DNA from: Schistocephalus solidus
Taxonomy: Eukaryota > Platyhelminthes > Cestoda > Diphyllobothriidea > Diphyllobothriidae
Direction of reading: 5' to 3'
NCBI GenBank assembly: GCA_017591395.1
Contig: WEDG01003960.1
Location: 1 to 64,000 of the forward strand
Length of the DNA stretch: 64,000 nt
Part shown: positions 9,557 through 23,900 of the stretch, in pieces
Numbering within the stretch: position 1 is the stretch's first letter
How the letters are laid out: each line of letters starts with the position of its first letter
Notes under the pieces: model-generated
Database searches by the model: none
Seen by the model: only the letters and a program-made list of their open reading frames with translations
What the model was told of the DNA's origin: nothing
Program-made: the position numbers and the translations under genes

Positions 9557-12500
9557 CTATAATAAAACCATAAGAAATGACTTAGATGCAGTAGGGTTCA
9601 TCCTAAAATCCAAACTAACATCAGCCAGAAAAGTTTCTCCCAAAACAGACGAAAAGCACCAGTGACCTTTAATTAGCCGTTTCACCTATTCTGGGATTGC
9701 CAAAAGGCAGCCAAACAGAAATAATTACGGGATATTGGCCCGAAAGTTTAGGGCGGGGCGTGAGGAATGAATGGTCGACCGGACTTCCAATACCTTGCCG
9801 ACCCTCAACATGTACCGCATGCGATATCATCGTATATGGCCTAAAAGCTGGCATCATGGTATTCGGGCACTAAGAGGAGTAGACAGAAAATAGAAAGATA
9901 TTTTATTACCAAAAACTGGAGATTCACGTAGAGAACCCACACTAATCTAGGTATCTGCGTTTGAACTCGATCATGGCTCCGAATTCTTGGGCAGAAGCAG
10001 GTGGTCCTGATGAAGGATGCCGAGATCTTCTCACAGACTCCCTAACCTAAGGATTCGGGTTTTTGGAATTTCAAGTCATATCCTGAATGAAGAAGGGACT
10101 AAACAGTTCCTAGGGCTCCCATACCCGAAGTCGGGTGATCGAATTTCCTTCGGCAAGGCAGTTGGTTAGCTAGCAATAGATTTTTCGAGCACCCCAGCTA
10201 TGAGACATTGGGGTGGGTAAGTGCCCCACTGTTTAAAGAGTACCGTCGACAGGTATGGGGATTTCCGCTGGATTAGGTTGACATGAGGCAACAAGACCTG
10301 CTCCAGAAAAGGCTTGGCTACCATTTGAACTCCTTTTACTGGAAACATATACCACCGTCTGTGGGCATGCGGAGGAAAACGCACCATTAAATTTAAAATT
10401 TTAAATTAAGAGGCCTATTTTATTTAATTAGATACACAGCCCAGACTACGTTGGAGGGAAATTAGAGCAGATACGCAAAACGAAAGTTAACAGTCCCAAG
10501 TGCCCACTGCCATCGAACATATCTATTGGGGCTAAATTGCAACATGGAAATCACGATGCAGAAACCGCCAAAACCGTGAATCATCGACCCAAATAACGTG
10601 GATCCATTGATACAGTCAAACATCCCAATGCAAGCGGGCTGACCTGCGGTTTCCCTTCGATCTTGCCGACATAAACTGTTTGTCTGCCTTCAAATCGTAT
10701 TTGTTCAAAACCTTTCTCACAAATCGGATAAAAATTCCCAGAGGAAAAGTTCAGGCTGCTAAATGGAAAAGACGCACACATCAAATATTTTTTCAGTCCT
10801 CGTGCACCAATGGGCCTATGTTTCTACTGTCATATGGCTACTCAGTGTCTGAATTTACATGCCTTCTACATTCCGATCACCGTCACGCAATCTTTTTCTG
10901 GATATCATTATGACTTCGAGCGAAGACGTGCCGTGAAGCAAAGAAGGCAGCAGTCCATAGCTTGATCAGACTTGACTGTATGAATGAGTGCTGGGATACG
11001 GGATTACATACCCCACTAGTAATGCATATGGTCTTGCAGTCACTTCCAGGGTGGTATATATTCCAGTGTCCAAACGTTAACTCTAACGTTTAAAAATCCT
11101 TTACCCTTCACAATTTAGCGCAGGAGCATATTCCCTGTGTTCAACCGACTTGGTTCGTGGTCACTAATGCAACGTAAATACTTTCTATTAGTATTGGAGC
11201 ACATATATACATTGAGAGCGCATTGGACGGACCGGGCTGATGAGCTAAGGGTTCATATATTTAGAAACCGTACAGAACCGGTTGAATTTTGTCATTCAAG
11301 AAAAAGGCAAGAGTCGGAGGTGAACGTTCTCAAGAAATTAACGTTGTGGAAATTAACATGTGGATTTACAAGGGTTGTGGTTATCTGAGCTCTTTGAGGT
11401 GACGACGCTCTTAGTTTGTGATTGAGCAAGGTAATATGGGATGCACTGGTTTTGGACAGGAACAAAATTATCAAGAAGATTGCAAGAGAGACCGGTAATG
11501 ATTGTTTCATAGCCCGAAGAACTTTGTGGATGAATGTAAACTGCCCGAGCGCGTTGACGAAGTCAGCAGACTGCTTTAACTAACACTGAGGAAATTCTTT
11601 GTGAATAAGCAAACATAATACACGTCTCGTTGGCTCACCGAAGTCACTGGCACAGTCGTAGATTGTGGGGAACGCAGGACGGCAGATAGGAGTAGAGCTT
11701 CACGGCTTGCCAGGCCATCAAGGAATGACTGACTGGTCGTTTTGAACTCAGACCTGAGATGAAAAATTGTAACACTAAAGCAGCATGTTAATTCAGGAAG
11801 ATTGACCCATCAGTTAAGGAAAAAGCGGAGAAAGATTGCATAATGTTCCGTATACGCTCCCAGTTTCTTTGCTCTTAATTATGGCTACAGTAACGGAACT
11901 TTTCTTCACCTTCTCCTCTTCTTTGTGGCACTTTTCTCACTTTCAAGCAAGAAGCAGTCTGCTTTCCTGAAATACTTTCCGATTTTTCTTTATGCGGTTC
12001 ATTTGCCACACTGTATGCCGCCAACCACTGCCTACCGAAAAAGAAGGAAATTCAAGTAAAGTTCTTAGAGGTGAATTGTGCTCTTACTTTTTCGAGTGAG
12101 ACGTTAAAAAAGCCTTTTCTAAAAATCTGGTCCTCATTAAAATTAAAATGCCTTTATGCTTCTTCTTCTTTTTTATCTTATTCTTCTTTAAAAAAAGCAC
12201 GAACGCTGTGACGAACCCTTCTTTCTAAGCATACCGTTAGACGTAAAATACGCACATTAATGCCTACTAATAAATAGTTAGTAAAAAGGCAGCTGGATAA
12301 ATTATGCAAAGTTCCAACGACCAGTTTTTCAGGAATCCCACCTGTACAGATGCTGACTGGAAAGGAAATGATGATACCGACGAGCAAACAAAGCGGTGTA
12401 TAGTAGAAAGAGGAAAGATTGAAAAAGGACCATTCATAGCTCTCCCGAGGCGGGAGCTGTGGTGTTCAGATGCATAGGAGGTGATCCCAAGGGGCAGCTG

Positions 12501-15500
12501 GTATTGGTTAGAGGCACGGCAACGTACTCCTTATAAGTGTAGGCGAAAATGCCGCCGAGAGCCATCCCCTATGCCTGAGGCGAGACTTCCAAGAAAACCG
12601 AATAGTGCACCCTTGGGGAAAATGGAAATTGAAAGGCAAATCAAGGAGAACCGCATAGGGTTGGATTGCTGGATGCTATTCAAAAAAACTGGAAATGTCA
12701 GACAGAGGTGCAGGGAAGGCAATTTCCAATTGGTATAGAGGATCCAGTGACTTTTGCAACAGAGTTCCGGAGGTATGCAAGTGACCATTCCCAAGTGAAT
12801 AATTACCCTATATGACAGTTTGACTTCGAGCTCGACCAATGTTCACAACGTGCTTCACGGCAGGCAGTTAGTAAATACCTGATATGCAGCGCCAGAGGAT
12901 GGGAAAATGGCCAGTACTGATGAATTTCAGTTCGACGAAGTGCGTACAACTCGGTGATGAACCATCTGCGCCAAGTGTCTGTGCACGTTTGGATTCTCGG
13001 TTATGGCTAGTGGTCAGGGGTTATAACCCGGTGAATGAAAGCAAACAAGCCCGAAACAGTTCCGAATCAACCTACCCCTCCAACTCAACCGTCCTCCCGT
13101 CTTCTATGCTTAAATATAGACAGAATAGCATTGCCAACAATGACAAGGGAGACAAAAACACATTCATTTTCCAGAATATTAGCCGTCATTAGACAGCCAT
13201 ACGGAATCCCAGGTGCTACAGCACCCGAGGCTCGAACTCACGGCTCCTTGGTTAGAAGTCCGACCCCCAACTATTGAGCCACGGACTCGTTGTCCTGTCG
13301 ATTGCTATCGGGTTCGAGGTTCGGGTGCTGCAACACCTGTGGTTGGGCATGGCTGTCTGATGACGGCTAATAAGCCAGACACGACCATTCTAGTCTCCCT
13401 TGTCAATGGTGGTAATGCTATTCTGCTTGCAAATATACTGGCGTCTGTGCGGCTGCTGGTCGGACTTATGAGCGAGCCCCAAGGCAGAGCGGGACGAATG
13501 TGTTCCGTAACGCGATTGGTGAGCGCCCAACCTTCACTGTACATGGATTAGAAGACAGGCGACCAGTAAATATAAACTGACGCCAAATACGTCCTTCGGG
13601 AAAGGCGGGAAATGTTCGTCGCTGGTTTTCCAGGTCTTCGTCCGACGTTAAGTACATGTGCATCGTAGCTCAGTTGGCTGTACTAAAGCCTTCCCCTTGC
13701 TGGCGTGGGTTCGAATCCCATTGAGGCCACCGAGTTTTTCATAAGTGGGTCAAAGGAATTATTCAAATCTGCCAAAATCCTCTACTAAATGCCATATTAT
13801 TTGGCTAGTGAAATAGCCAGTCGACGCATACGTGAAGATTCCACTGAAGTGCTGCCGAACCAGTTTTAGAAACGTTTTCCATCTCTGCCTTAAAAAGTAT
13901 CGTCAGTTCGACATTCACGCAGCAAACATCGAATATTAGGAACACCAGTTGATGCAGCGATATCAGAGTTGCTCTCTGAACTATTTCTACTGCGACTAAA
14001 CGAAGAATTCGTTCGATGCAGAAACCAAAAACTGTGGCTCAATACATGGACGACACCTTTGTTATGATAAATAGCCTGCTAGAGACTGAATAACGTGTTT
14101 CAAGCAGTAGATTTCACCGCAAAGAGCCATTAGATGCCATCTCCCGCTGCTAGATCTGTGTTTATAGAAACGAAATGAAAAGGAACTCACAAAAACTTCC
14201 AAAAGGAACATGTCTTATGCGTAGATCAGCCTAAAAGAAATTATCAAACAGAACTCCCTTTGAAGTTGCATTTTAACACTGCAACAAAGTGAACCTGTTG
14301 AAGAGGCCCGGAGGACCTCCCATGAGTATTTTAGTAATCCGCTCAGGACATCAAACACAAGGAACAGCATCCAATTAAATGGCAAAAAGTAACTACGAAG
14401 ATTTAAACATTTTGCCTTCCGTGGGAGGAATTTATAGAACCATTGCACCACAAATAAATGAAACTGACAGTCCCATTGCCCACACGCCAACTTCTTCTGG
14501 TGTAAAGCGTCGCTAGGACTTAAAGATCTCGTCCCAACGGAGCAACAGAATAGAATCAGTTACGGTAGCCCAGATGTCACCTACTCGTGACTCGTCGGCT
14601 GGCCGTTCATCGCTGTGATCGCTGTATGTCGATCTTCGACTTACAGTATAACGGCTCCAGGGACGCAAATGGATGGTGTCTCGCTACCGGTAAACCGAAA
14701 ACCGCAAGTGGCCCATAGCAGAGGTTTGTATCCTCGGAAAAATGTACCCACCTCTACTCCTCCTGTGAAATTCGCCTAACTCACCCCGTTAAAACCATAA
14801 CGACAGAGAGTTCAGGCCTAGGAGATCGACTACTAATTAAACCATCATCCTCTCTGTTCACCATAAACCACACCCATTTCTATCGAACTACACCTCATTG
14901 GCAAACATGCATACTGTTCGTTGAAGTCTTCTCGCCGCTCGCCGCTCGCCCTCGTCACTCGTGTTCATTTCTTCTGACGACGGTCTGTTGCCAACGAATT
15001 AAAAATTCCCGAATACACACTGGGTTTTTTCGAAGCGACTCTCAGTCACAGCATGGTGCGACAGTTAAATCTGTGAAACACGTGTCTGGGATCGCTGCCA
15101 TTCACAGAAACAGTGCACGGAGTGACAATGCTACCCTAGGTGCGTTTCAATCTGATACAAGATAATAGTTGTTATTGTAAACGGTTAAGTTAAACTGACG
15201 AAATTATAAGCCACCAGTGTCGCGAGGCATCGGAACCTGGATAAGATGGCAAAAGGAAAATTTGGAAAGACGGGCGGGATCCGAATGGCTTAGCTGCTGG
15301 TGGGCACACCGGTGACAAAAAGAGGAAATAGCCTTCAGAGAAGACTACTTACAAAAAAGGTGACACCCCACATTTAACTAATAAGCAAACGTGGCACAGC
15401 AAATGGTAGTGTTATCGAGCATGACATACACTAGTAGTCTTTCTCTACTAACGGTGCCTTTCCGATTGGATCTTTCTTAAAGAACACTTCAGTAGGCACG

Positions 15501-18500
15501 AATCCTAACTAATATTACGGCGTCTGCGTTGTCTGACGCAATCGAACCTTTGCCAGTTGGTCCCTTCGAAGCATGAAAACTATTCTTCCACCGCCAATGC
15601 ATGAGCACACGTGCGGGGAGGTTGACTGCTACGTCAAGGTGTGTTTGTTATAGTGTTACACCCGCAGGCACTGAGAAATAACTCAACGGTTATCACGATC
15701 ACATTATTGACCAATCTAGTTTGAAAGTGGTGTCACAACAGCTCTGAGCGACCAGGTCACATTTTCCCTGAAATCCACTGGGAACCGTTTGTCACATACA
15801 CATGAGCTTTTAGACCTTTGTTCTTGTGCATTTTAAGTGTCTGTGCACTCGCACAGGACGCTGATTCTATCAGGACAGAGGCTATTTAGGGCGGATTGTT
15901 GTTAAGTGAGTTCTCCAATGCGGTTTTATGGCTATGGAATCGAACGGAATCTCAGTCGACTGAGATGCATCTACCAAATGAGTTCTCAGACTGTCTGTTG
16001 TTGGGAAACTGCTGGTGCAAGTTGAGAAAAGCTCGTCATTTCTACTCGCACACCGCACGAAGAAAACCGCCGGGAATGTTCGCATTAAACCGCCCTTGAG
16101 GAGAGTAGTGCAAGGAAACTGAAGTATCTAACGTGACTCGCCTTTACGCGGAAATCTACCACTGCTGCTCAACAACATTTCCCGATCAATAAAACTGCTT
16201 ATTGGTGCAAACCTGGAAAGGAGAAATTGTGTCTGCAAACAACAGCGACGCTGACATCGCGTTGGCTTTCAATAGGCGAAAGCTAGTCGTGTAGGAGCTA
16301 CCATGGCAGCAACGTCACTTGGCTGGCGCAAAAAATCTTCATAGTCAGTTTGTTCATGCAAATGGTAAGACTGTGATCATTTATAATTTAAATGGCCCCA
16401 ATAATATCGCGGATTGTACCTTTCCACGCTTGATGACCTGGACGCTCGGCCTGGACGCTCTCCTACAGCTGCAGCAACTCGGTAGCAAAGGTCAAAGAAC
16501 TACCACGGACGGTCCAGACGGATTTTTTCGAGCCAACTTTGGAGGTTTTTTCCCCTTGGAAGTCTCTAGGTGGATATAGGGACCAGACCTAGAGCACCAA
16601 CGTTGAGTTCATCAGGTGGAAGACGACAAACGTCGGCAAGCCTTCACAATCGTCTTTTTGATATCCTCGCCACGTTGTGGCTCGTTCCAAGTCATGTAAG
16701 TGTGTAATAGACACGGCTACATGTATCTCCGTAACACAGGTGGTTTACGCTACCTATTTCCCTGTCGTAACCTAAAACCCTAGTCCTAACCCAATTTGAA
16801 ACCTAAATCCTACACCTCACACAAACCTAACCTTACTCGAACACTCACCCAACTCTAAACCGAAACAGTCCTGGTAATCAGCGTAACGCCGCCCGAAATA
16901 GGAATGGGGTATTTAGAACCACAGTCTATTCAGTCATCCGGCAAAGATGGTAAATCACCTTCAATCTTGACCATTTTTACGCGCGCAGCCAAGAATTCAC
17001 AACCGTACGTGCAAAACTGGTCGATGCCTGCGGATTTTGTGGTAATGGACATATCTCCCACTTTGTCCAAGGACAACTTCTAAGCGTTACAAAAATTCAC
17101 GAGTCAACTCACCCACTTGTTAACAAAAGGGAAGAGGATGCCCAGTGTAAAGACCGTGAGGATGGGGCCACCCACAGCGCCGAAGATGCTGAAGGCCATA
17201 GTCAGCACACCAGCGGGCACAACTTTCAGAAGGAAGGCAAGACCAACGATGATGAGGCCGAGCAGAACGGCTGGGTGTGGGACAAAAGAGAAGAGGGGTG
17301 AGATGACAGGACATACTTCCATCGCTAAAAAGACAGATCATATCGGCAATTTTTCAGCACCCGTGTGCACGTAATCAGGTTGGTTTGCTCTTCAGCCTCT
17401 CTTAGGTGAGACTGATCTGCCAATCACGTTACTACTGCCCCTACCTCTTTGACCATTGGACGTGAGCTTGTGTGATAACAATGCATTCATCGGTGTACTG
17501 CGGAATGCAAACATTCTGCGCATCTGCAAATGGCCCGCAGTTAAAGAGACTTCATTTGCTGCGGGGCCTGCGGTTGGTCTGAAAATTACTTCCTTAGATT
17601 TTTTGCAGAGTGCCTTAGACCAGACCAGGTTAACATGTAGTCGCTCAGTTCAGCAGCGTGATTTCGCCTTGACGCGGTAGTGTACTTTATCCTTCTGAGA
17701 TTGTCTAGCGTTTCGAAAAACGCAATGACTTGACAGACGCCAGTTGAAAGTTGGTCCGCCCCTCTTCTTTAGACTTTAAGATTAATGTCAACAGCAAGGT
17801 AGGTTGTAGCCTACTGCTGACAACATATTCTCGCGTTCGGCTCTTGTAACCTCCTCGACAGAGAGCGAGAGCGCAGTAGTACTTAAAACTGTTTCAAAGT
17901 GCTTTCCACGTGCAGAAGGACAAAATTGCTAAGGCAGTAAGTCCCGTTAACAGCATTGAGGTGAATAGCCACCTTGAGAAGTGATTCGAATGAAATTGGT
18001 GATTTTAAGAAAAACGAAGCTCAGATGTAAAGACAATCAAGCGACCATTCAGCCTACCTAGCAGACGAGCAAAGAGAAGGAATTGCTTCTGCTCCATCTT
18101 CTTTCCACTGTTGAATCGCAGGTAGGCATCCAGGAAGATGTCCTCTACCAGCACGCAAGCGATGCCATTGATGCCCGAGGAGAGTGTACTGGGTTATTAA
18201 GAGAAAGAATATTTGGGAACGTAAACGAAAGCACACATGGCACTAGCAGCCAGCAAAGGATAAACTTTAGGGGAGACAGAAAAAAGAACGTACGCGAAAA
18301 CCCACGGAACCACCACCGAAACCCTTAACTATGCGTTTAAGCTAAAAGGCTACCTGGATGGATTTGATAGTAAGCATTTGATAGAAGGATTTAATAGTAA
18401 GCATTTAAAATAACCTGATTTTGCCCCTCGTAACGCACAATTGCAAATTTCCACAGAGAGCAGTCCGCGTCAACTACGATGCTCCTACTCAGTAAATCAT

Positions 18501-20918
18501 TGCTACCTAGGTATCCTATATTTCATTTGGCAGTCTCCTGTGAATACTGAAAACCGCAGAGTATTTACTGAAATTTCAAGGACACAATGAAACTCAGCAG
18601 AATTCACTGTCGCCAAAAGCCACACAGTACTCATACGAATGTGCTCTCTTGATACACAGAAAATTGTATGTCTGTGGCTGTAGCTGATATTTATACTTTA
18701 TCCTTTACGTCACTGACTGACAACACAACACGTGATTTTTAGCTGCGTGACGTTTCTGCCGCGAAATCAAAAGAAATCCTCTTCACCTCAGTTAACCACA
18801 GCTTGAACAACATAATCAAGCACCAGACAGTTAAACACCTGAACTATTGCATATTACACTAATTTTAAGAAAATATTCAGCTTAAGAGCATATAAAAAGT
18901 ATTTTTCAAACGACTTTGGCACGTATACTGATATATCTACTCTATTTTTTGAAAGAAGAGGCCGTATGTACCTCAACAAAATAGAATTTACTCATTTTAT
19001 ACACATTTTCGAGTCGCAACCTTTTCCCTTTCTGTTCGAATAAATTTTATTAATTTAACCAACATACGATTGCTCTATATTCATTTAAACGAGGGCTGAC
19101 CATCATTAATTGGCGATTGGAGCAGATGCATTTGGGTCGGATATCCTTCGATTAGAAGTTGTGCGTTAATTTAAGGCGCAGCTCAAGTGTTACGTCACTA
19201 ACCATATAGAAAGCAGGCAACCAAATTCGCATAGCTTAAATTCTAAAATATAATTTTTTACGAGAGATTTACTCTTGGGGTGATGTAGCACTGATAAACA
19301 TATGGTAAAATAAAAAATATATTACGTACACTTCATGATGTTGGCTATAGAATGTCCGGACAATGTGGCCGCACAGCGTGGATGATACATTTGTTGTCAT
19401 CAAAAGGATCAACTAGAATTACTCCACAACAACTGCAACTCTACTTTTCTCGGAATTCACTTTACCGTCGAAACAGAGGTTGACGAACAACCCCCAGTTT
19501 TTTTATTTCCTCGTACACAGTAAGACTTATGGAACATTGAAAACCTCAGTTTATCGCAAAGCTCTATACTTAGAAGTCATCTTGCATTTTGGGAGTATGC
19601 ATTATATCTCCCATAAACCCAGCCCTTTTTAAAAGGCCTACTTAGTCTAGCGAAAACTCATTGTTCCAAGGAAAAAATTTTTCAGAGATAAAATAATTTT
19701 AAAAATATTTTCTCGGAATGCATAACCTCCCGACGTTGTCCGTCAATGCACGCAACGATAAGAAGGACATATCACGCTCTGGCATACGTTAAGGACGTCT
19801 AAGAAGCGACTGAACGCATTATTGCCGCACTAGGCGTTGGCATTGCACACCGGACCCGAAATTACGAAGTGCAGATGGATGATGAAAATCAAAAGACCGA
19901 ACAGACCACGAAGGGAAATCTGGGGAAGTGTATCGCATCTCATGCTTAAACGTTCCTCGCAATTAGGCAGGCCAGAGTAAACGAATGCTGGGATCGCACG
20001 TACACGAACATAAGCTAGCGGTGCGACGGGGTGATGAATTATCACAAGTTGCAGCCGTCAAGATAATCACCCACACCGGAAACAAGACGAGACGAGGATC
20101 GATTGAATCGTGGTCCACAGATGGGAACTCAGTCAATCGATGTATCGATTTGGCGCCAGCGTGCATCGTCCTCCAGTTATTTCTAGATTTGCGTCAGTGA
20201 TCATTGATTGGTTTGTAGCCCCAATAAGTGTCACCCTTTTTTGCTGTTGCTGCCATCTCTGACGATGGACTCCTGCAGCAGTTTGAAGGCTAAGAATAAT
20301 AATAAATTGTTCCAGTGCTGGAACAAACGTTGTCCCTTCCCATGCAATCTCCTAGGGTTCTAACCTTCGCATTCACTATTCATATTTACATGCAGAAGAA
20401 CATTGCTGACAAAGACAAGGGAGACTTGAATGGACATTTCTGGTTTATTAGCCGTTACTAGCCAGCCCAGGAGCTGCAAAATCTGAGGATTGAACACACG
20501 ACCAGTTGGTTAGAATTCCAATGCTCTAAGTATTGAGCTACGGGGTCGTTTTCCTGTCGATTTCGATCGGGAATATAAACGATAGTAGATTTGCGCTCAT
20601 CGATCTGTTAGGGGTCTCACACGTCTCGTTATGCTTTGGGGATCATTCTCGAGCTCTGCCAGCAGCCACACAGCAGCTAGTATTACATGCAGACGAAAAT
20701 CAAGGATAGGTGTTGCAACACCTGGGGCTGAGTATGGCTGGCTGATGACGCCAAATAAATCAGAAATTATTATTCCAGTATCGTTTGTCTTTGTTGATAA
20801 AGTAATTTCGCTTATAATACTTTCAACTATGCGGCTACTTGTGGGGTTCAACAGTTAACCTCATGGCAGAACGGGACGAGTGAGTTCCTTTAAGCGATCG
20901 GTCAGCGACTATCCACCA

Positions 20919-20972
<54 letters not shown>

Positions 20973-23900
20973 TGGGAGGCGCTCGTCCGGTTGGTCATCG
21001 GTTTCAATCTAGAGCTCCCACAAGCAAACGTACAACGACCATTAATTACACAAGAGAACCACCGAAGAGAAGGGAGATTTGAATGGCTATTTCTGGCACA
21101 TTGGCCGTTGTCAGCTTTCAATATCCCAACTTTTGTCTGGGTAAGCTGGAATTCGTTCTCGCGCTCTTCTTTTCATTCAGCGTTAAGGTCTTCAAACGTA
21201 TATCGGGTATTTAGGTTGAGGTCTGTGAATTTTGAAGCCTTAAATTATGGCACTTGCAGTTTATAATTCATGGGCTTCTAATTGTTGCTTAAAAGGTATG
21301 ATGTAACCCACCAGGTCTGTTCTTATGGAGATTAAAATATATATGCAGGATAAAAACAATTTGTATCTTAAGTACCATACTTACGTCCACTTAAAATGGC
21401 TATCTATAAGGGTTTGCACCCCAAAAGCGGGCATGTTATCGCGTCATAGTTAACTTGAGATTTTGTGTGTATCAATCAGTTGTAAACGAACCCAGAGATA
21501 GTCAAAGAGTACATCAAATATTTTATATATTTCAGGAGATTACTGCAGGAAACAGTCAAAAAGAGTCAACACTAGATTATCTGAAAGTGTCAAACAATAA
21601 TTCTAAGAAGACACCAGTTCCCACAACATGAATGGAAGAAAGGAAATTCGGCCAATCATTTCCATGGAACCTATTTGATTTAACATGGATATCGCAAAAA
21701 AAGAATCAATTGAAGTGAATAGAAGTTTTCCTAATCGAGAGCTAGCACAAATTTAGGCTACTATAAATCAATCCCGAAGTTTTTTTAAGATGGCGAAGGT
21801 GAAAGCAAGGCAATAGATAAGTCCCGGCATCATTTCGGCAAATTCAATCAATATTTATATTACTAATCCATAAAAACGGTAGCAGAAGTGGTGATTAAAG
21901 TAATCAAGGTCACATGTGAACATAGTCCTGAGGTCCGCCAATCCGAGCGGTAGACATTTTCTTAGGGCAATAAAAGTTTAAATATTGCCCCTGGAGGAAA
22001 TAACTACGGCTTACCTTAAGGCAGCCGCAAAAATTGTTGATAGGAAGATACCCCGAAGGACTGTAATGTTTTGAAACAAATGCATGACAAGGTGGGGGAA
22101 GATCTGATCGTAGGCCGTGATGTGCCCATCAAGTAGGGGATCACATCCCACAAAAACAGCATAGGAGACCAGTCCGCAGAGCATTTGGATGGACAAGAAA
22201 AGAGAATTGAAGCCCAAGTTTGCGTGAATAGCCCTGTCGGAAGAAGGATACCACAAAGATGCAGTAAACAGAAGCAAAGTGTACATGCCAAACAGTAATT
22301 TATTGTAGCGCAGGATCAATCAATTGAACGGTTAGCCATACTTTGGACCCAAAACGCCTTAGCAGCGGTTCCATGTCTTCAGAGCAAACAGTATTCGATT
22401 TATTTTAACCAACAAATAATTTTAATGAGTAAGGAGCAAATGGATTGGGAAATGCTTCAAGCTTTAAAAATTTAGAACGGATGGAACGTCAGATATTCGC
22501 CTGATAGTAAACTGCGTCGGTGACAGAAAAGACCGATGGTCGCACAATACCTGTGGGCATAAGCATAATAACCAGGGTTTGGAAAGTGAAAAGGTAAGTA
22601 CTAATCGCCAGGTCTAAGAACTTCAAACCTTTAGCGATATCATGTGCCATAGAGGAATAGAATACGCCATTGCTCAAGGCCTTCAAGTTTTTAAACAGCA
22701 CAATTGGGCAAGACAATGCCAATTATTATGTTTACACGCTTAACTACTGGAAACCTCATTAAGTGTTATTTGCAGTAACTTTCTGTTATATTTTTTTAGT
22801 TTTGCATTCATGATTGAAGACTGCACGCAGTCTATCGCACGCGATAGCCAAATAAGCATTTTTTACCGACGCATTGCCTTCATGTCGGTACCCTAAATGC
22901 TCACAAACGAGGTACACGACCTCTCATTATTTGCATACACTAGTTCTAATAACTTGTATGACGATAGGACCGTAGGAAAGCCCGAAGGTGATGGAATCAA
23001 GTTCTGGCTAACAAGGCAAGACGAAATGGCTATTTCTGGAAAATTCTAATCTTTAAGTATAACAAGTAGCAGAACATTCAGCTCAACGATGAAATTGGAC
23101 TACGTGAGCCAAATAAAGGCCATTTCGTTCAAAGATTGGGGCATGAGTGACCGACGGTGTTAACTAAGACGAGAAGAGCCGCTCAAGTTCCCCAGGTCTT
23201 GGAGGTTATAAATCTCCTATTATTTATCGCTGCTCTCGTCAATGGCATGTGCAAGGTAAAACGTAATGTGCGTATACAATCCGGCTGTTGGTCTGATAGG
23301 TGGATACCATTAACATTATTCCTTTGACTCAATTGTGACAAGTTCGGCGAACTAAATGAGATTCGAACGCACAACAGTAAGGGCAAGGCTTTAGTAAGTG
23401 AAGGCCCTAACCACCTGAGTGACGAGGTTCCGAGCAGGAGCCCTGAGGTTAATCACATTTCATTAAAGTTAAGCGACCTGCCCACTGTAATGTATGGATC
23501 CCACCAATTCTGATATGGTAAGGTGAGTACACAAACAGGACATTCTAATTAATCGATCTAGAACCTACCAGATGACAACCACGTCGATTATTTGAGTAAG
23601 AACACACGATATTCTTACGATAGCCAAAGAACCTAGGAAAAAACGTCACATCTTCGAATAGTCTACGGTGTTACAAGTAAAAAAAACTTTGGAAGTTTTC
23701 GGTGATGCAAGGATAACACAAAATGCCGGAAAATTCCATGGGGATGTTGAATGCATTCATCGGACACCAGGTAATAACGGTGATACCACCGAAGTTTCTG
23801 TGCGGTATAAAACAAAAGAGTCACACACGAAGATCTGACTTTGAAAACAATGATCAGGAGAGCAGTGGCGATTTTTCTGGTATCAGGTGGAAAATCTTTT

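Noticed and set aside
10581..10784. Minus ORF containing DPRYLG, similar to SLC5 C-terminal text
   Set aside because: It stops immediately after the motif and the surrounding residues do not fit the family.
11292..11510. Minus ORF starting like a signal peptide (MKQSLPVSLAIFLIILFLS)
   Set aside because: One hydrophobic stretch in a 72-codon intronic ORF with no downstream support; probably chance.
20880..21266. Open frames with Ile-Tyr runs (also near 64-417, 2,116-2,346, 61,214-61,895)
   Set aside because: These are (TA)n microsatellites read in frame.
22489..22722. Minus ORF with a weak look of an SLC5 helix (FQTLVIMLMPTGIV)
   Set aside because: No splice sites or phase that would join it to exons 6 and 7, which already join each other in phase.
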